Of a stretch of DNA of 6,111 nucleotides, positions 5,557-6,111 are shown piece by piece. A program made the position numbers and the translations under genes. The DNA lies in contig JAFMJM010000147.1 of NCBI GenBank assembly GCA_017853455.1, positions 1 through 6,111 of the forward strand. Reading direction: 5' to 3'. How positions within the stretch are numbered: the first letter of the stretch is position 1; every line of letters begins with the position of its first letter. The notes under the pieces are model-generated. The model had not been told where the DNA came from and did no database searches. It worked only from the letters and a program-made list of their open reading frames with translations. Source of the stretch: Acidimicrobiia bacterium (GTDB lineage: Bacteria > Actinomycetota > Acidimicrobiia > IMCC26256 > PALSA-555).

Positions 5557-6111
5557 CTAGCGGCCGGTCCAGACCGGGGGGCGCTTCTCGACGAAGGCGC
5601 GGGCGCCCTCCTGGGCGTCGGCGCTGGTCATGACGGTGTTCATGGCGGCGGCGACCCGCTCCCACGCGGCGGCGTGGTCGCCGTCCTCGGCGGCGTACGC
5701 CACCTCCTTGGTGACCCGCAGCGACAGCGGACTGTTGGCCGCGACGGTCGCAGCCAGCTCGAGGGCCCCCTCGCGCGCGGCGCCGGTCGGCACGATGCTG
5801 TTGACCAGCCCGAGGTCGTAGGCCCGCTGCACCGGGATGCGCTGGGCGGTCAGACCGAGCTCGAGCACCATCGCCATCGGGATGCGCTGCGAGAGCATCG
5901 AGATCCCGGCCGCCGCGGCGAGCCCCCGGGCGGCCTCGGGCAGTCCGAACTCGACGTGCTCGGCGGCGACCACCAGGTCGCAGCGGAGCAGGATCTCGAA
6001 GCCGCCCGCCACCACGTGCCCGTTGGCGGCGGCGATCAGGGGCTTCGGGTAGCGCTCCTGGAAGAACCGGGTGAAGCCCGCCGTGGCGTCGCCGCCGACC
6101 GACTCCCCGGC
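5557..6111 (-). CDS. Enoyl-CoA hydratase/isomerase (crotonase family), N-terminus missing
   Basis: The minus-strand frame is open from the right window edge to a TAG at 5557-5559, giving 184 visible residues. Crotonases have about 255-260, so roughly 70-75 N-terminal residues are missing. The GTG at 6013-6015 is internal (codon 33 of the visible part), because the conserved RYPKPLIAAANGHVVAGG block runs through it. Crotonases typically add water across the 2,3 double bond of an enoyl-CoA, although the fold also supports isomerase, hydrolase and dehalogenase activities. Visible: the oxyanion-hole region NGHVVAGGFE (30-39) and FGLPEAARGL (55-64). Glu39 and Glu59 are 20 residues apart, as are the two catalytic glutamates of rat enoyl-CoA hydratase (144 and 164), so hydratase activity is likely. 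The C-terminus has NSPLSLRVTKE and QEGARAFVEKRPPVW, both usual family features. The gene converges on the amidohydrolase operon across the long hairpin and may belong to an operon to the right of the window. Confidence 0.92.
   Translation of the reverse strand, partial: AGESVGGDATAGFTRFFQERYPKPLIAAANGHVVAGGFEILLRCDLVVAAEHVEFGLPEAARGLAAAAGISMLSQRIPMAMVLELGLTAQRIPVQRAYDLGLVNSIVPTGAAREGALELAATVAANSPLSLRVTKEVAYAAEDGDHAAAWERVAAAMNTVMTSADAQEGARAFVEKRPPVWTGR

Overview
This is a GC-rich window (roughly 70% or more G+C by eye, with third codon positions dominated by G and C). It uses GTG and TTG starts and is packed with acyl-CoA metabolism genes, an amidohydrolase and a luciferase-like monooxygenase. 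That combination is typical of a high-GC actinobacterium. An Acidimicrobiia- or mycobacteria-like lineage is my guess; no marker gene here settles it. I see no RNA gene, insertion sequence, CRISPR array, phage gene or integration site.

Layout. (1) 1-1293, plus strand: the 3' part of an acyl-CoA synthetase (AMP-forming), cut by the left window edge. (2) 1334-2524, minus strand: an acyl-CoA dehydrogenase, convergent with the synthetase. A hairpin (1291-1336) running exactly from one stop codon to the other separates them. (3) 2525-2626: a divergent control region with two copies of the palindrome GGTGWCACC, one covering the dehydrogenase start codon. (4) 2627-4867 and 4921-5475, plus strand: a probable three-gene operon of metal-dependent amidohydrolase, luciferase-like (LLM) flavin oxidoreductase and nitrobindin-like beta-barrel protein. 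(5) 5490-5547: a perfect 25-bp-arm inverted repeat between convergent genes, probably a two-way terminator. (6) 5557-6111, minus strand: an enoyl-CoA hydratase/isomerase, cut by the right window edge.

How the genes may work together. The synthetase, dehydrogenase and hydratase match the first three beta-oxidation chemistries: CoA activation, alpha-beta desaturation and hydration. The central operon adds a hydrolase or decarboxylase and a flavin monooxygenase, enzymes often used to open or oxidise an unusual substrate before it enters CoA-dependent breakdown. A catabolic locus for an unknown organic acid, cyclic compound or xenobiotic is therefore a reasonable inference, but the sequence does not identify the substrate. 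The genes lie in four transcription units, so co-function is not proven.

Most worth a second look: the synthetase lacks the usual A10 lysine; the dehydrogenase has proline where many family members carry the catalytic glutamate, but has a glutamate at the alternative isovaleryl-CoA dehydrogenase-type position; the GGTGWCACC pair can also fold as a hairpin over the dehydrogenase translation start; the amidohydrolase, LLM and nitrobindin-like genes form a compact unit; and the long 5490-5547 palindrome is unusually perfect.
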